A DNA stretch of 63,673 bases from the NCBI GenBank assembly GCA_035529855.1, contig DATKVX010000043.1, positions 1 through 63,673 on the forward strand, written 5' to 3'. How positions within the stretch are numbered: the first letter of the stretch is position 1; each line of letters opens with the position of its first letter. This document shows positions 15,533 to 23,515 of the stretch, in pieces. The translations under genes were made by a program, and so were the position numbers. This DNA is from a bacterium (lineage in GTDB: Bacteria; RBG-13-66-14; B26-G2; WVWN01). The notes under the pieces are model-generated. The model saw only the letters and a program-made list of their open reading frames with translations. It made no database searches and was not told the origin of the DNA.

Positions 15533-17614
15533 TTAATGGCTACCCGAGCCTAATAACCGCGCGGCCTCCTCGAGGTTTCCGGGCCGTACCATATGGCGGA
15601 CGTTGGGTTGGTCGGGATAGGTCTCCAGCGAGCGGCGGAAGGCTTTTTCCGCGGCCTCAACGTCGCCGACGCGCAGGTACGCGATCGCTTTATTCGCGAG
15701 GATTTGCGCGTAGTGCAATCGGAAACTCTGGTCGCCTACGCCTTTGCGCGGAAAGGCCTCGAGGGCTCGGTCGTAGTGCGGTATGGCTTCTTTATAATAA
15801 CCGTGCATAGCGTAAATATTGGCCAGCTCAAGCAAGGACTCCGTCAAGTCCCGGGCGACGGGCGCGGCCGCGGCGAGCGTCGCGAGCGCTTTGTCGGTCT
15901 CGCCGGCCTGGAAATAATCCCTTGCCAGCATTAACTTGTATTTACAAATACCGTCGCGGACCCACTCTTCGGCCAGGTAGCGCCGGGAGGCGGGGTCGGC
16001 CTCGACCTCGGCGACGCCCCGCACGGCGTACCGGCGCCAAACGGGCGACACGGGCCGTCGCTCGAGCGGCGGCTCCGTTACGCGGTACAACATACCGGCG
16101 GGCTCGAGCGCGAAGCCGTACGACGGGACTTCTTCCCTGAAGATGCTGTAGTAGACGTCGTGGTGGGTGGGCGCGGTTAAGATGTCTCGCTCGAAGGCAC
16201 GCTCCCACATTTGCGCCGCCACCGGGTCCCGCGGCTCGAGGCGGCCCGCGGCGAAGCGCCCGTACTCCGAGTACACGCTCCCCGTCGCATCCACGAACAC
16301 GTGGTCCGGTCGGTAGCCTTCGACCTTCTTCAAGTAAGCGGTCTCGAACGTCCCCAGCGAACCGCGTTCGAACATTATGTTAAGGCCGTTGTACGCTATC
16401 GTGCGGAGGAAGTTGGCGCCGTAGTCCTCGGCGAAGTAGTAGTCGCGGTAATCGTTCCAATAGAAGTTGAACGCCGCCGGCAGCGCTACGGCCAGCGCGA
16501 GGGCGGCGTATCCGGCCCGCCGCACCCAGGCGTTCCGGCGCGTAGTCAACTCGAAGAGCGCCAACCCCAGGAACAGCGCCGACAACATAAAGAAGGGGAT
16601 GTACCAAACCTGAATCCCCGGGAGTTGATGTCCCTGGAGCAGTAGGACCAGCGCCGCCGTGGCCAGCGGCCCGGTAACCAGCAGCAGCAGCGCCAGAAAG
16701 CCCCACGGCTTGGCGCGGCGTATCAAGCCGATTACTATCCCGGCCGCGACGGCCAAGACCGCGGGCGGCGCGAACTCCTGCCATAAGAATTTCCCCAGCT
16801 CGAGTAGATGGAACGGCAGGAACTGGAGGCGCTCCGGGTTGGGGCCGCCGTACATCCGCCGCGTAATGTGGCCGTAGGCGCGCGCGAACGTGCGGGGGTC
16901 GCCCCAATTTATGGCCGGCCCCTGGACCGCGCGGATGGGTAAATAGAGGTATACCGCGAATCCGAGCAGGACGAACGCGAGCGCCGCGAATAAACCCCGA
17001 AGGCTCGGCAACCTGCGAAAACGCCAGATTAAATATACCCCTACCGGTATAGATACTATGGCCGAGGAGGTGTGGGCGCTGAGCGCGAGGCCGCCGACGA
17101 AGGCCGCGAGGTACCCCCACCTGACGTCGCGCGTGCGGGCGAAGTTGAAGGCGGCGTACAACACCGCCGCGAGCGCGAGCGCGTTCACCGCGTACGCTTC
17201 GGCGACCACGGCCTGGCTCCAGAACGCGCGGCCCAGGCCGAAGGCCGCCGCCGCGGCCGCCGCCGCAGCCGGTGCCGCCATCCGGGCGTCGGTTTTCACG
17301 TCCAGTAATAAGCGACGCAGCAGGAGGAACAACACCAGGCAACAGGCCGCGGCCGCCGCCGCCGACGCGAGGTTAACCCGCCAGGCGATGCGGCCGAAGG
17401 GCACCAGCGTGAAGAAGTGGCCTACCAGCGACTCGAGCGGATACCCCGACGGGTGGGAGATGCCGAGCTTCGCCGCGGCGGTGATAATCTGCCCCGAGTC
17501 CTCGAACGTTATCGTCGGCGGCAGCGTGACCAGGTACGCCGCGAACGGTACGGCGGCGCTTAGTGCGCCGAATAATACGTCTAACTTTTTACCCTTCTTC
17601 TTCAAGTCGCGCAT
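15533..17614 (-). CDS. DUF2723 membrane protein with C-terminal TPRs (GT-C-like)
   Basis: 693 residues. The N-terminal domain matches DUF2723: PPTITFEDSGQIITAAAKLG, then HPSGYPLESLVGHFFTLVPF and RIAWRVNLASA, followed by about ten transmembrane helices to residue 380. In this family the first loop holds the conserved E-D-S-G acidic pair and members act as protein O-glycosyltransferases or look like them. After a soluble segment, residues about 565-690 form at least two TPRs (ESLLELANIYAMHGYYKEAI, IAYLRVGDVEAAEKAFRRSL). The TPR tail likely binds a protein partner or substrate. Co-directional with the GT-C enzyme downstream. Confidence 0.85.
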   Translation of the reverse strand: MRDLKKKGKKLDVLFGALSAAVPFAAYLVTLPPTITFEDSGQIITAAAKLGISHPSGYPLESLVGHFFTLVPFGRIAWRVNLASAAAAAACCLVLFLLLRRLLLDVKTDARMAAPAAAAAAAAAFGLGRAFWSQAVVAEAYAVNALALAAVLYAAFNFARTRDVRWGYLAAFVGGLALSAHTSSAIVSIPVGVYLIWRFRRLPSLRGLFAALAFVLLGFAVYLYLPIRAVQGPAINWGDPRTFARAYGHITRRMYGGPNPERLQFLPFHLLELGKFLWQEFAPPAVLAVAAGIVIGLIRRAKPWGFLALLLLVTGPLATAALVLLLQGHQLPGIQVWYIPFFMLSALFLGLALFELTTRRNAWVRRAGYAALALAVALPAAFNFYWNDYRDYYFAEDYGANFLRTIAYNGLNIMFERGSLGTFETAYLKKVEGYRPDHVFVDATGSVYSEYGRFAAGRLEPRDPVAAQMWERAFERDILTAPTHHDVYYSIFREEVPSYGFALEPAGMLYRVTEPPLERRPVSPVWRRYAVRGVAEVEADPASRRYLAEEWVRDGICKYKLMLARDYFQAGETDKALATLAAAAPVARDLTESLLELANIYAMHGYYKEAIPHYDRALEAFPRKGVGDQSFRLHYAQILANKAIAYLRVGDVEAAEKAFRRSLETYPDQPNVRHMVRPGNLEEAARLLGSGSH

Positions 17615-17680
17615 TTATTACCCGTGGTTTAGCGGTTTACCCGCTGCCCTTCCGCGCTTCCGCTTTTAACGCGCCGTCCG

Positions 17681-18553
17681 TCACGGCTTCGCTTGCCCGG
17701 CGGCGATAAGCTCCGCCACGTAGGCCGCCGGGGGTTCTTGGCCTTTGAAGAACGACAATACGTACGGCCGGCCCCGGGCGACGAAGAACAGGCGGTCCAA
17801 CAGCGTGTCCTCGCCCACGTAGACGTCTTCCAGTTCCTTAAAATAATAACCGCGGACCTTCGCCTTCACGACCCGCTTGACGTACAGCGCCAGCCGGTCG
17901 CGCCACACGAGGAGGTAGCCCATACGGCGCCGGCCGTAATTGCCCTCCAACACCCGGGCCGCGCCGAGGGGCGCTTCCGCCAGCGCCAGGTCCTGCAGCG
18001 GCGGCGGCAAGTTGACCGCCCTCGCCTCCGGCCTCCAATCGGGCTCGAGCCAACGGCGGAGCTTACGCCCCAGGTTCCGAACGTAGTTCGACGAGACCGC
18101 CCAGCTTATGCGGAACGCCCGGACCAGCTTGGGCCCGAATATCGCCGCCGAGAGGAGCGCCGCCAATACCAGCGCGCCCAACACGACGGGGTAGAACGCG
18201 GCCAGCACGGACCCCAGGGCGACGAACACGTCTTCGGCCGCGCTCACGACGGCGTTGGCGGTCGCGGCGGTGACCTTGGTGGAGGCGACTCGAGCCGTGG
18301 CCTTGCCGGCGTGCGCTACGAACGCTACGCCCCCCGCGACCAGGATGGCGATAACCTGCCACGTTACGTCCTGGCCCTGCATCAGGACCGCTACGACGAC
18401 CATCGCGCCCGGCGTCCGTATGAAGGTGTGAACCGCGTCCCATACGTGGTCCACGGCCGGGATTTTATCGGCCACTACCTCGACGACGAGGAGGACGCCG
18501 GCGACGATGAGCACCGGCCAGCTCGCGAGGACGTCGAACTCCGGCCCCAGCAC
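17681..18553 (-). CDS. DUF4126 family membrane protein (N-terminus probably longer)
   Basis: 290 residues from this GTG. Residues 8-30, 44-75 and 100-145 are hydrophobic helices with VLLVVEVVADKIPAVDHVWD, the DUF4126 signature; the C-terminal half is a basic soluble domain of unknown role. The same frame stays open upstream to a stop at 18674-18676 and encodes IPFLAGINLYVTVFALGLIK, which fits the expected first helix of the family. The true start is therefore probably upstream, but no ATG, GTG or TTG exists there in frame, although a GGAGGT site lies at about 18675-18680. A rare start codon or a sequence error may be involved. Immediately downstream of guaB. Confidence 0.8.
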   Translation of the reverse strand: MLGPEFDVLASWPVLIVAGVLLVVEVVADKIPAVDHVWDAVHTFIRTPGAMVVVAVLMQGQDVTWQVIAILVAGGVAFVAHAGKATARVASTKVTAATANAVVSAAEDVFVALGSVLAAFYPVVLGALVLAALLSAAIFGPKLVRAFRISWAVSSNYVRNLGRKLRRWLEPDWRPEARAVNLPPPLQDLALAEAPLGAARVLEGNYGRRRMGYLLVWRDRLALYVKRVVKAKVRGYYFKELEDVYVGEDTLLDRLFFVARGRPYVLSFFKGQEPPAAYVAELIAAGQAKP

Positions 18554-18688
18554 CGTCGCCCCGGTGAGCTTTTTGATCAGGCCCAGCGCGAAGACCGTTA
18601 CGTATAAATTAATCCCGGCCAGGAACGGGATGCCGAGCGCGCGGGCGGCGATTATGATTGCCGGGGGAACGGCCTACCTCCCGGGTCC

Positions 18689-20182
18689 TTATTTCTTGTG
18701 CCACGGCGTGCGGACGCCGTAGTTGGGGGCCTCTTTGGTTATCTGGACGTCGTGGGGGTGGCTCTCGGCCAGGCCGGCGGGCGTCACGCGGACGAACTCC
18801 GCGGTTTTCCACAGCGTTTTTACGTCCTTGGCGCCGCAGTAGCCCATGCCGGCGCGCAGGCCGCCGACGAGTTGATAGACGACTTGCGACAACGGGCCCC
18901 GGTACGGGACGCGGCCCTCGATGCCTTCGGGCACGAGCTTCGCCGCTTCGGCGTCTTCCGGCTGGCCGTAGCGGTCGCGCGACAGCGACGAGCCGCCCAG
19001 CGCGCCCATGCTCCCCATGCCGCGGTAGGATTTGTAGGCGCGACCCTCGTAGAGTATGAGCTCGCCCGGGCTCTCCTCGGTTCCGGCGAAGAGCGAGCCG
19101 ATCATCACGGACGAAGCGCCGGCGGCGACGGCCTTGGTAATGTCGCCGGAGTACTTGATGCCGCCGTCGGCGATGAGCGGTATTTTGGCCTTCCGGCATA
19201 CCGGCGCCGTTTCCATTATGGCCGTCACCTGGGGGACGCCGGCGCCGGCCACGACGCGCGTGGTGCAGATGGCGCTCGGGCCGATGCCCACCTTGACGCC
19301 GTCGACCCCGGCGGCGATAAGTGCCTCGGCCCCTTCCGCGGTGCCGACGTTTCCCGCGGCCACCTCCGCCTTTTTGAATTTGCGTTTGAGCAGCTTGACG
19401 GTGTCGATGACGCCTTTGCTGTGGCCGTGGGCGGTGTCCACGACGACGACGTCGCAGCCGTTCTCGAGCAGACGCTCGACGCGCTCCAGCGCGCGTTTGC
19501 CCACGCCCACCGCCGCGGCGACCCGCAGCCGCCCCTGCTCGTCCTTGCAGGCGTTCGGGTACTCGATGGCTTTGACGATATCCTTGACGGTTATAAGGCC
19601 TTTGAGGCGCCCCTTGGCGTCGACGATGGGGAGCTTTTCGATGCGGTGCTTGTGGAGCAGCTTTTTGGCCTGCTCGAGCGAGGTCCCCACCGGCGCGGTT
19701 ATCAGACCTTCGCGCGTCATCAGCTCGGCCACCGGGATGTCGCGCCGCTTCTCGAAGCGCAAGTCGCGGTTGGTGATGATGCCGAGGAGGACCCCCTCCG
19801 CGTCGACCACGGGGACGCCGGATATTTTGTAACCGGCCATAATGGCGAGGGCGTCGGCGATGGGGGAGTCGGGGGCGAGGGTGAAGGGGTCGACGATCAT
19901 GCCGGAGACGTACCGCTTGACCTTGTTGACCTCCGCGGCCTGCGCCTCCGTCGGCATATTGCGATGTATTACGCCGATGCCGCCCTCCTGCGCGAGCGCA
20001 ATTGCGAGCGCGGCCTCGGTGACGGTGTCCATCGCCGCCGAGACGATGGGGACGTTGAGCTTTATGTGGCGCGTGAACTGCGTCCGGACGTCCACGTCCG
20101 GCGGGAGGGCGGCGCTGTAGCGGGGTTTCAACAGTACGTCGTCGAAGGTTACGGCAATCTTGTTGGCGTCGAACTTGGGCAT
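18689..20182 (-). CDS. guaB: Inosine-5'-monophosphate dehydrogenase
   Basis: Oxidises IMP to XMP with NAD+, the committed step to GMP. 497 residues from the ATG of MPKFDANK, chosen because AAGGGAG lies eight bases upstream; a TTG eight codons earlier is less likely. Domains: TIM barrel split by two CBS domains (about 90-215). The catalytic loop [19 protein letters not shown] places the active-site Cys at about 306, and GIKYSGDI and [10 protein letters not shown] are the substrate and flap segments. Full length, with no missing key residue. It has its own promoter and leads into DUF4126 and the glycosyltransferase genes. Confidence 0.96.
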   Translation of the reverse strand: MPKFDANKIAVTFDDVLLKPRYSAALPPDVDVRTQFTRHIKLNVPIVSAAMDTVTEAALAIALAQEGGIGVIHRNMPTEAQAAEVNKVKRYVSGMIVDPFTLAPDSPIADALAIMAGYKISGVPVVDAEGVLLGIITNRDLRFEKRRDIPVAELMTREGLITAPVGTSLEQAKKLLHKHRIEKLPIVDAKGRLKGLITVKDIVKAIEYPNACKDEQGRLRVAAAVGVGKRALERVERLLENGCDVVVVDTAHGHSKGVIDTVKLLKRKFKKAEVAAGNVGTAEGAEALIAAGVDGVKVGIGPSAICTTRVVAGAGVPQVTAIMETAPVCRKAKIPLIADGGIKYSGDITKAVAAGASSVMIGSLFAGTEESPGELILYEGRAYKSYRGMGSMGALGGSSLSRDRYGQPEDAEAAKLVPEGIEGRVPYRGPLSQVVYQLVGGLRAGMGYCGAKDVKTLWKTAEFVRVTPAGLAESHPHDVQITKEAPNYGVRTPWHKK

Positions 20183-20204
20183 GGTCTGCTCCCTTTTAAC
20201 TTGC

Positions 20205-20234
20205 AATATAGCATAAATAAACCGCCGGGGGCAA
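20205..20234 (-). promoter_or_regulatory. guaB promoter
   Basis: On the minus strand TTGCCC (20229-20234), 18-bp spacer, TATATT (20205-20210), about 23 bp before the guaB ATG. Confidence 0.6.
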
Positions 20235-20303
20235 GGTTTATGGCGGCGGTATTTTTGCCTCCGCGCCGCCGTAGACTAAATACACGCCGCGCTTAAAATC
20301 CCT

Positions 20304-20332
20304 TTGACAACCGAGGCGGGTTGGGTTAATAT
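20304..20332 (+). promoter_or_regulatory. Promoter for the zinc-ribbon pair
   Basis: Perfect -35 TTGACA (20304-20309), 17-bp spacer, TAATAT (20327-20332). It is divergent from the guaB promoter about 70 bp away. Confidence 0.65.
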
Positions 20333-20387
20333 ACTCCGCTTCCCGCGTGTGGGTTCCGGCTCGCGGAAGGCGAAAGGGGTGGTCGGA

Positions 20388-20519
20388 ATGCCGAAGACGG
20401 GGGAACAACCCGGGGTCGGCTTATACGTGTGCTCGAGCTGTGACCAGATCGTGCGGCTCGACGACCCCGACGACGCACTGCCGCCGTGCCCGAATTGCGA
20501 AGGGACCGAATACCGCTAG
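20388..20519 (+). CDS. Mini zinc-ribbon protein (43 residues)
   Basis: A 43-residue protein starting MPKTGEQPG with AAGGGGTGG upstream. It has two CxxC knuckles, LYVCSSCDQIVRLDD and LPPCPNCEGTEY, a single rubredoxin/zinc-ribbon-like fold. Related short proteins are annotated only as zinc-ribbon-containing. A TTG 84 bp upstream would give a 71-residue version, but it overlaps the promoter. The next gene encodes a second, different mini ribbon. Role unknown; possible nucleic-acid or protein adaptor. Confidence 0.75.
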   Translation: MPKTGEQPGVGLYVCSSCDQIVRLDDPDDALPPCPNCEGTEYR

Positions 20520-20586
20520 CGGAGCGGTTCGGCCGGCGAGGACGGGCGCACGTGAACGTGCGCCGCGAACACCCGGAGGGACGATT

Positions 20587-20781
20587 ATGGTATACCGTGC
20601 CGGATTGCCGACGCCGTTGACGGACGTGTACCGTTGCGACAATTGCGGTCACGAGGTATCGCTGTCCCGGGGCGATAAATTCCCGCCCTGCCGCTGCGGC
20701 GAAGCCGATTGGGATAACGCCGGAGAACGACCGGATGCGGCGCGCCGCGACGACGAGCGCGCGGAACCGGCCGCTCGCTGA
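20587..20781 (+). CDS. Mini zinc-ribbon protein (64 residues)
   Basis: 64 residues. The N-terminal half is a zinc ribbon: VYRCDNCGHEVSLSRGDKF followed by PPCRCGEADW, ligands CxxC plus CxC. The last 20 residues are charged and probably disordered (Arg, Asp, Glu, Ala). GGAGGG precedes the ATG. It follows the first mini ribbon by 67 bp, behind the same promoter. Although tandem, the two differ in knuckle spacing, so recent duplication is unlikely. Function unknown. Confidence 0.75.
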   Translation: MVYRAGLPTPLTDVYRCDNCGHEVSLSRGDKFPPCRCGEADWDNAGERPDAARRDDERAEPAAR

Positions 20782-21016
20782 ACGGCGGCCTAAAACCTTA
20801 TAATATACCGTGCGGCTTCCTTTGCGGGGGCGGCTTGAACGGCGCCTTTTACTATGTCCCCGCGTATTTCGTAACCGCCGTCACGACGGCGCAAGAAACG
20901 CTGAAACGCGGGGCGGCCGTTCGTTACGGATAACTAGGGTGGTTTTTTTCCGAAATTTATTTACGCAACCGCCGGGGCGGGCGCGCCCGGGTAGGGGCCG
21001 CGAGTTTCGTTTTCGC

Positions 21017-21045
21017 TTGACAGATATAGGCTACCCTGCCATAAT
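21017..21045 (+). promoter_or_regulatory. Strong sigma70-like promoter for the lamin-tail protein
   Basis: Perfect TTGACA at 21017-21022, 17-bp spacer, CATAAT at 21040-21045. The gap 20782-21016 before it holds no convincing gene. Confidence 0.75.
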
Positions 21046-21069
21046 GGTAGGTGAGAGGAGAAGTTTGGC

Positions 21070-21741
21070 TTGCGGCCATCGGCTTACATATTAGTATGTT
21101 TGCTACTAGCTGGCGTGGGCTTGGCGGCCGACCCGGCGGATAAGGTTTTCATCTCGGAAGTCTCGTACGACCCCGCCGAAGGCTCGCCGCCGCCGTTCAT
21201 AGAATTTTATAACGCCGGCAAAACCAACGTCGACCTTAGCGGGTGGCGCGTGCGTATCGCTTCCAGGCAAGGCATCGAAATGGTCGCGTTGGTGAAGGAC
21301 GGCGAAAAAATGGTTATCCCGAGTCACGGTTTTTACCTTATAGGCCGGGAACGGGACCGCGGCGCCTGGTCGAAATTCTCGTATAAGCCCGACTTCTATT
21401 GTGAACTCTCGATGGATTTTTTGAAAGGCGAGGGGGGCGTTATAGTCGAGCTCCCCGGCGGCCAAAAGCGGGACGCCGTCGGCTGGGGACCGGTGCGTTG
21501 GCCTTATTACGAGGGCACGCAGCATCCCGGCGTAAGCCGCGGCCACAGCTTGGAACGCAAGTCCGGCCCGAACCACAACGAAGTTAACGGGAACTCGTAC
21601 GACACCGGCGACAATCTAACCGATTTACGCGAACGCGCCAAACCTCAACCCCAAAATATCAATAGCCCCCGCGAATCCCCGGCCGCCAACACCGAGAGCA
21701 ACGCCTGGGGCCGAATAAAAGCGATGTATTACAACCAGTAA
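21070..21741 (+). CDS. Exported lamin-tail-domain protein with GRIKAMYY tail
   Basis: 223 residues. Signal peptide (MRPSAYILVCLLLAGVGLA), then a lamin-tail domain (LTD) at about 25-160: ISEVSYDP, PFIEFYNAG, VDLSGWRVR and a late SLERK strand, the immunoglobulin-like fold found in secreted bacterial proteins. The linker is Asn/Pro-rich. The end NAWGRIKAMYYNQ matches the C-terminal tail of the 466-3998 exported proteins (GR-[VLI]-KA-[LM]-[FY]). Start is TTG with GAGGAG upstream, behind a strong promoter and followed by its own terminator, so it is a single-gene unit. Confidence 0.85.
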   Translation: MRPSAYILVCLLLAGVGLAADPADKVFISEVSYDPAEGSPPPFIEFYNAGKTNVDLSGWRVRIASRQGIEMVALVKDGEKMVIPSHGFYLIGRERDRGAWSKFSYKPDFYCELSMDFLKGEGGVIVELPGGQKRDAVGWGPVRWPYYEGTQHPGVSRGHSLERKSGPNHNEVNGNSYDTGDNLTDLRERAKPQPQNINSPRESPAANTESNAWGRIKAMYYNQ

Positions 21742-21764
21742 AGGCCTCGCCGCGCCGACGGTGG

Positions 21765-21797
21765 GGCATAGGGCGCAGTAGGTCCTATGCCTTTTTT
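21765..21797 (+). terminator. Terminator after the lamin-tail protein
   Basis: Stem GGCATAGG/CCTATGCC and six T. An ATG inside this hairpin (21787) is in frame with tyrS but is unlikely to be its start. Confidence 0.85.
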
Positions 21798-21831
21798 ATA
21801 TCCGGCGAGCCCCAGGCGAGGACGGAGCGAC

Positions 21832-23109
21832 GTGGCGACGAAAAGCGACGCGAAAATAGAGGCCGAAGTCGAGCGACAACTCGCGGTCATCCGCGAGGGC
21901 GCGCTGGAAATCGTCACCGAGGACGACCTGCGCGCCAAGCTCCGCTCGTCGCTCGAGACCGGGCGGCCGTTGACGGTTAAGCTCGGCCTCGACCCCACCG
22001 CGCCCGATATCCACCTCGGCCACACGGTCGTATTGGGCAAGCTCCGCGACTTCCAGGACCTGGGCCACCAGGTCGTCTTCCTGGTGGGCGATTTCACCTG
22101 CAGCATCGGCGACCCGTCGGGCCGCTCCAAGACCCGGCCCGCGCTGTCGGCGGAAGAAATTCGCGTCAACGCCGAGACCTATTGCGACCAGGCGTTCAAA
22201 ATCCTCGACCGCGAGAAGACGGTCATCGACTACAACAGCCGCTGGCTCGAGCCTATGTCCTTCGCCGACGTCATCCGCCTCGCCGCCCGTTACACCGTCG
22301 CCCGCATGGTCGAGCGCGACGACTTCGCCAAGCGCCTCGCCGAGGGGTTGCCTATAAGCCTCCACGAGCTGCTCTACCCGCTGGCGCAGGCGTACGACTC
22401 GGTGGCGCTCCAGGCCGACGTGGAGCTGGGCGGCTCCGACCAGAAGTTCAACCTGATGGTAGTGCGCGACATCCAGCGCGAGTTCGGCCAACTGCCCGAG
22501 GTCGCGGTCATTACGCCGCTGCTGGTGGGCACCGACGGCGCCCGGAAGATGTCGAAGTCGCTCGGTAACTACGTCGGCGTGACCGAGGAGGCCGAAGAGA
22601 TTTACGGCAAGCTGATGTCGGTATCGGACGAGCTGATGTTCGACTACCTGGAGATACTCCGGCTCAAGAAGCCGGAAGAGGTGAAGAAGCTGCGGGCCGA
22701 CGTCGCCGCCGGCGGGGCCCATCCCAAGGACGTGAAGATGGAGATGGCGCGTCGCGTCGTCGAGCTCTATCACGACGCCGCCGCCGCTCGAGCCGCCGAG
22801 GAACACTTCGAGCGCGTCCATAAAGAGGGCCTGACGCCCAAGGATATGCCGGTTTTCAAGTTTAAACGGGAAAGCGTTAAGAATACCCCCGTAGAAATTA
22901 TGGTGGGTGCGAGATTAGTTAAATCTAAAAGTGAGGCTAGAAGGTTAGTTAACCAAGGTGCGGTGGAAATAGACGGCCGGAGGTTAAAGGAAGGCGAAGG
23001 AGATATTTCGTTTACGTTCGCCGAAGGCGATTCTTTCTTTATTGAATTAGGTAAACCTTTCGTTATTAAGGTTGGAAAACGGAGATTCGCCCGAATCGTA
23101 ATCGAATGA
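21832..23109 (+). CDS. tyrS: Tyrosyl-tRNA synthetase
   Basis: Class I synthetase charging tRNA-Tyr, 425 residues from the GTG preceded by GGAG. The in-frame ATG 45 bp upstream lies inside the terminator stem. HIGH-like HLGH at about 61-64, KMSKS at about 239-243, and an S4 RNA-binding domain at about 350-420 (ARLVKSKSEARRLVNQGAVE). Spacing fits the longer bacterial TyrZ-like branch. Odd feature: the last 250 bp, covering the S4 domain, are far richer in A/T-ending codons than the rest. Confidence 0.95.
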   Translation: MATKSDAKIEAEVERQLAVIREGALEIVTEDDLRAKLRSSLETGRPLTVKLGLDPTAPDIHLGHTVVLGKLRDFQDLGHQVVFLVGDFTCSIGDPSGRSKTRPALSAEEIRVNAETYCDQAFKILDREKTVIDYNSRWLEPMSFADVIRLAARYTVARMVERDDFAKRLAEGLPISLHELLYPLAQAYDSVALQADVELGGSDQKFNLMVVRDIQREFGQLPEVAVITPLLVGTDGARKMSKSLGNYVGVTEEAEEIYGKLMSVSDELMFDYLEILRLKKPEEVKKLRADVAAGGAHPKDVKMEMARRVVELYHDAAAARAAEEHFERVHKEGLTPKDMPVFKFKRESVKNTPVEIMVGARLVKSKSEARRLVNQGAVEIDGRRLKEGEGDISFTFAEGDSFFIELGKPFVIKVGKRRFARIVIE

Positions 23110-23158
23110 GCGTAAAACCCTACTACGAGGCGACGTTCGCGTTGCTTTTTTAATGTAG

Positions 23159-23400
23159 GGGCCGGCCTTTAGGCCGGCCCGTTGCGTCGGCCGACAGGAA
23201 TGTCGGCCCCACCGGCTGTACCTTCAGGTGCGGCCACCTTGTTTTTATTAAATATGAACGGCGGGCCGACAGGAATGTCGGCCCCTACGAGAACGCGGCG
23301 GCGCGGCGATGGGGTGGTAGGGGCGACTGGCCAGTCGCCCCTACAAAACGCGGCCGGGGTGGTACGGTCGTTCTAGTTGGGGCGAAAGGCCTTTCGCCCC
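23159..23400. repeat. Cluster of five perfect or near-perfect palindromes
   Basis: Elements: GGGCCGGCC stem at 23159-23180; GGCCGACA/TGTCGGCC with loop GGAA at 23189-23208; the same element, one pair longer, at 23263-23284; the 28-bp GTAGGGGCGACTGG palindrome at 23317-23344, identical to 77-104; and a 22-bp palindrome of GGGGCGAAAGG at 23379-23400. They fill the tyrS/lipoprotein gap, which holds no gene. Each is flanked by or includes CCCCTAC, so the elements share an end sequence but differ in their cores. Confidence 0.85.
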
Positions 23401-23476
23401 TACGAAGGTCGGCCCCTACGAAAACCGGCCGGGATTCGTTTTTAAACGTATTCGCGCCGTGCCGTTCCGCACTCTG

Positions 23477-23504
23477 TTGTTGGGCGCGCCGAGCGGTTTA
23501 TGTT
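23477..23504 (+). promoter_or_regulatory. Possible promoter close to the lipoprotein start
   Basis: TTGTTG (23477-23482), 16-bp spacer, TATGTT (23499-23504); the ATG is 11 bp after the -10 box. Weak matches, so low certainty. Confidence 0.4.
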
Positions 23505-23515
23505 AAACTTATATT

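Noticed and set aside
20810-21094. A 94-residue plus-strand frame in the gap before the lamin-tail gene
   Set aside because: Arg-rich with no domain; it overlaps the promoter and start of the next gene.
21787-21834. ATG at 21787 as the tyrS start
   Set aside because: It lies inside the terminator stem of the previous gene; the GTG at 21832 has a ribosome-binding site.
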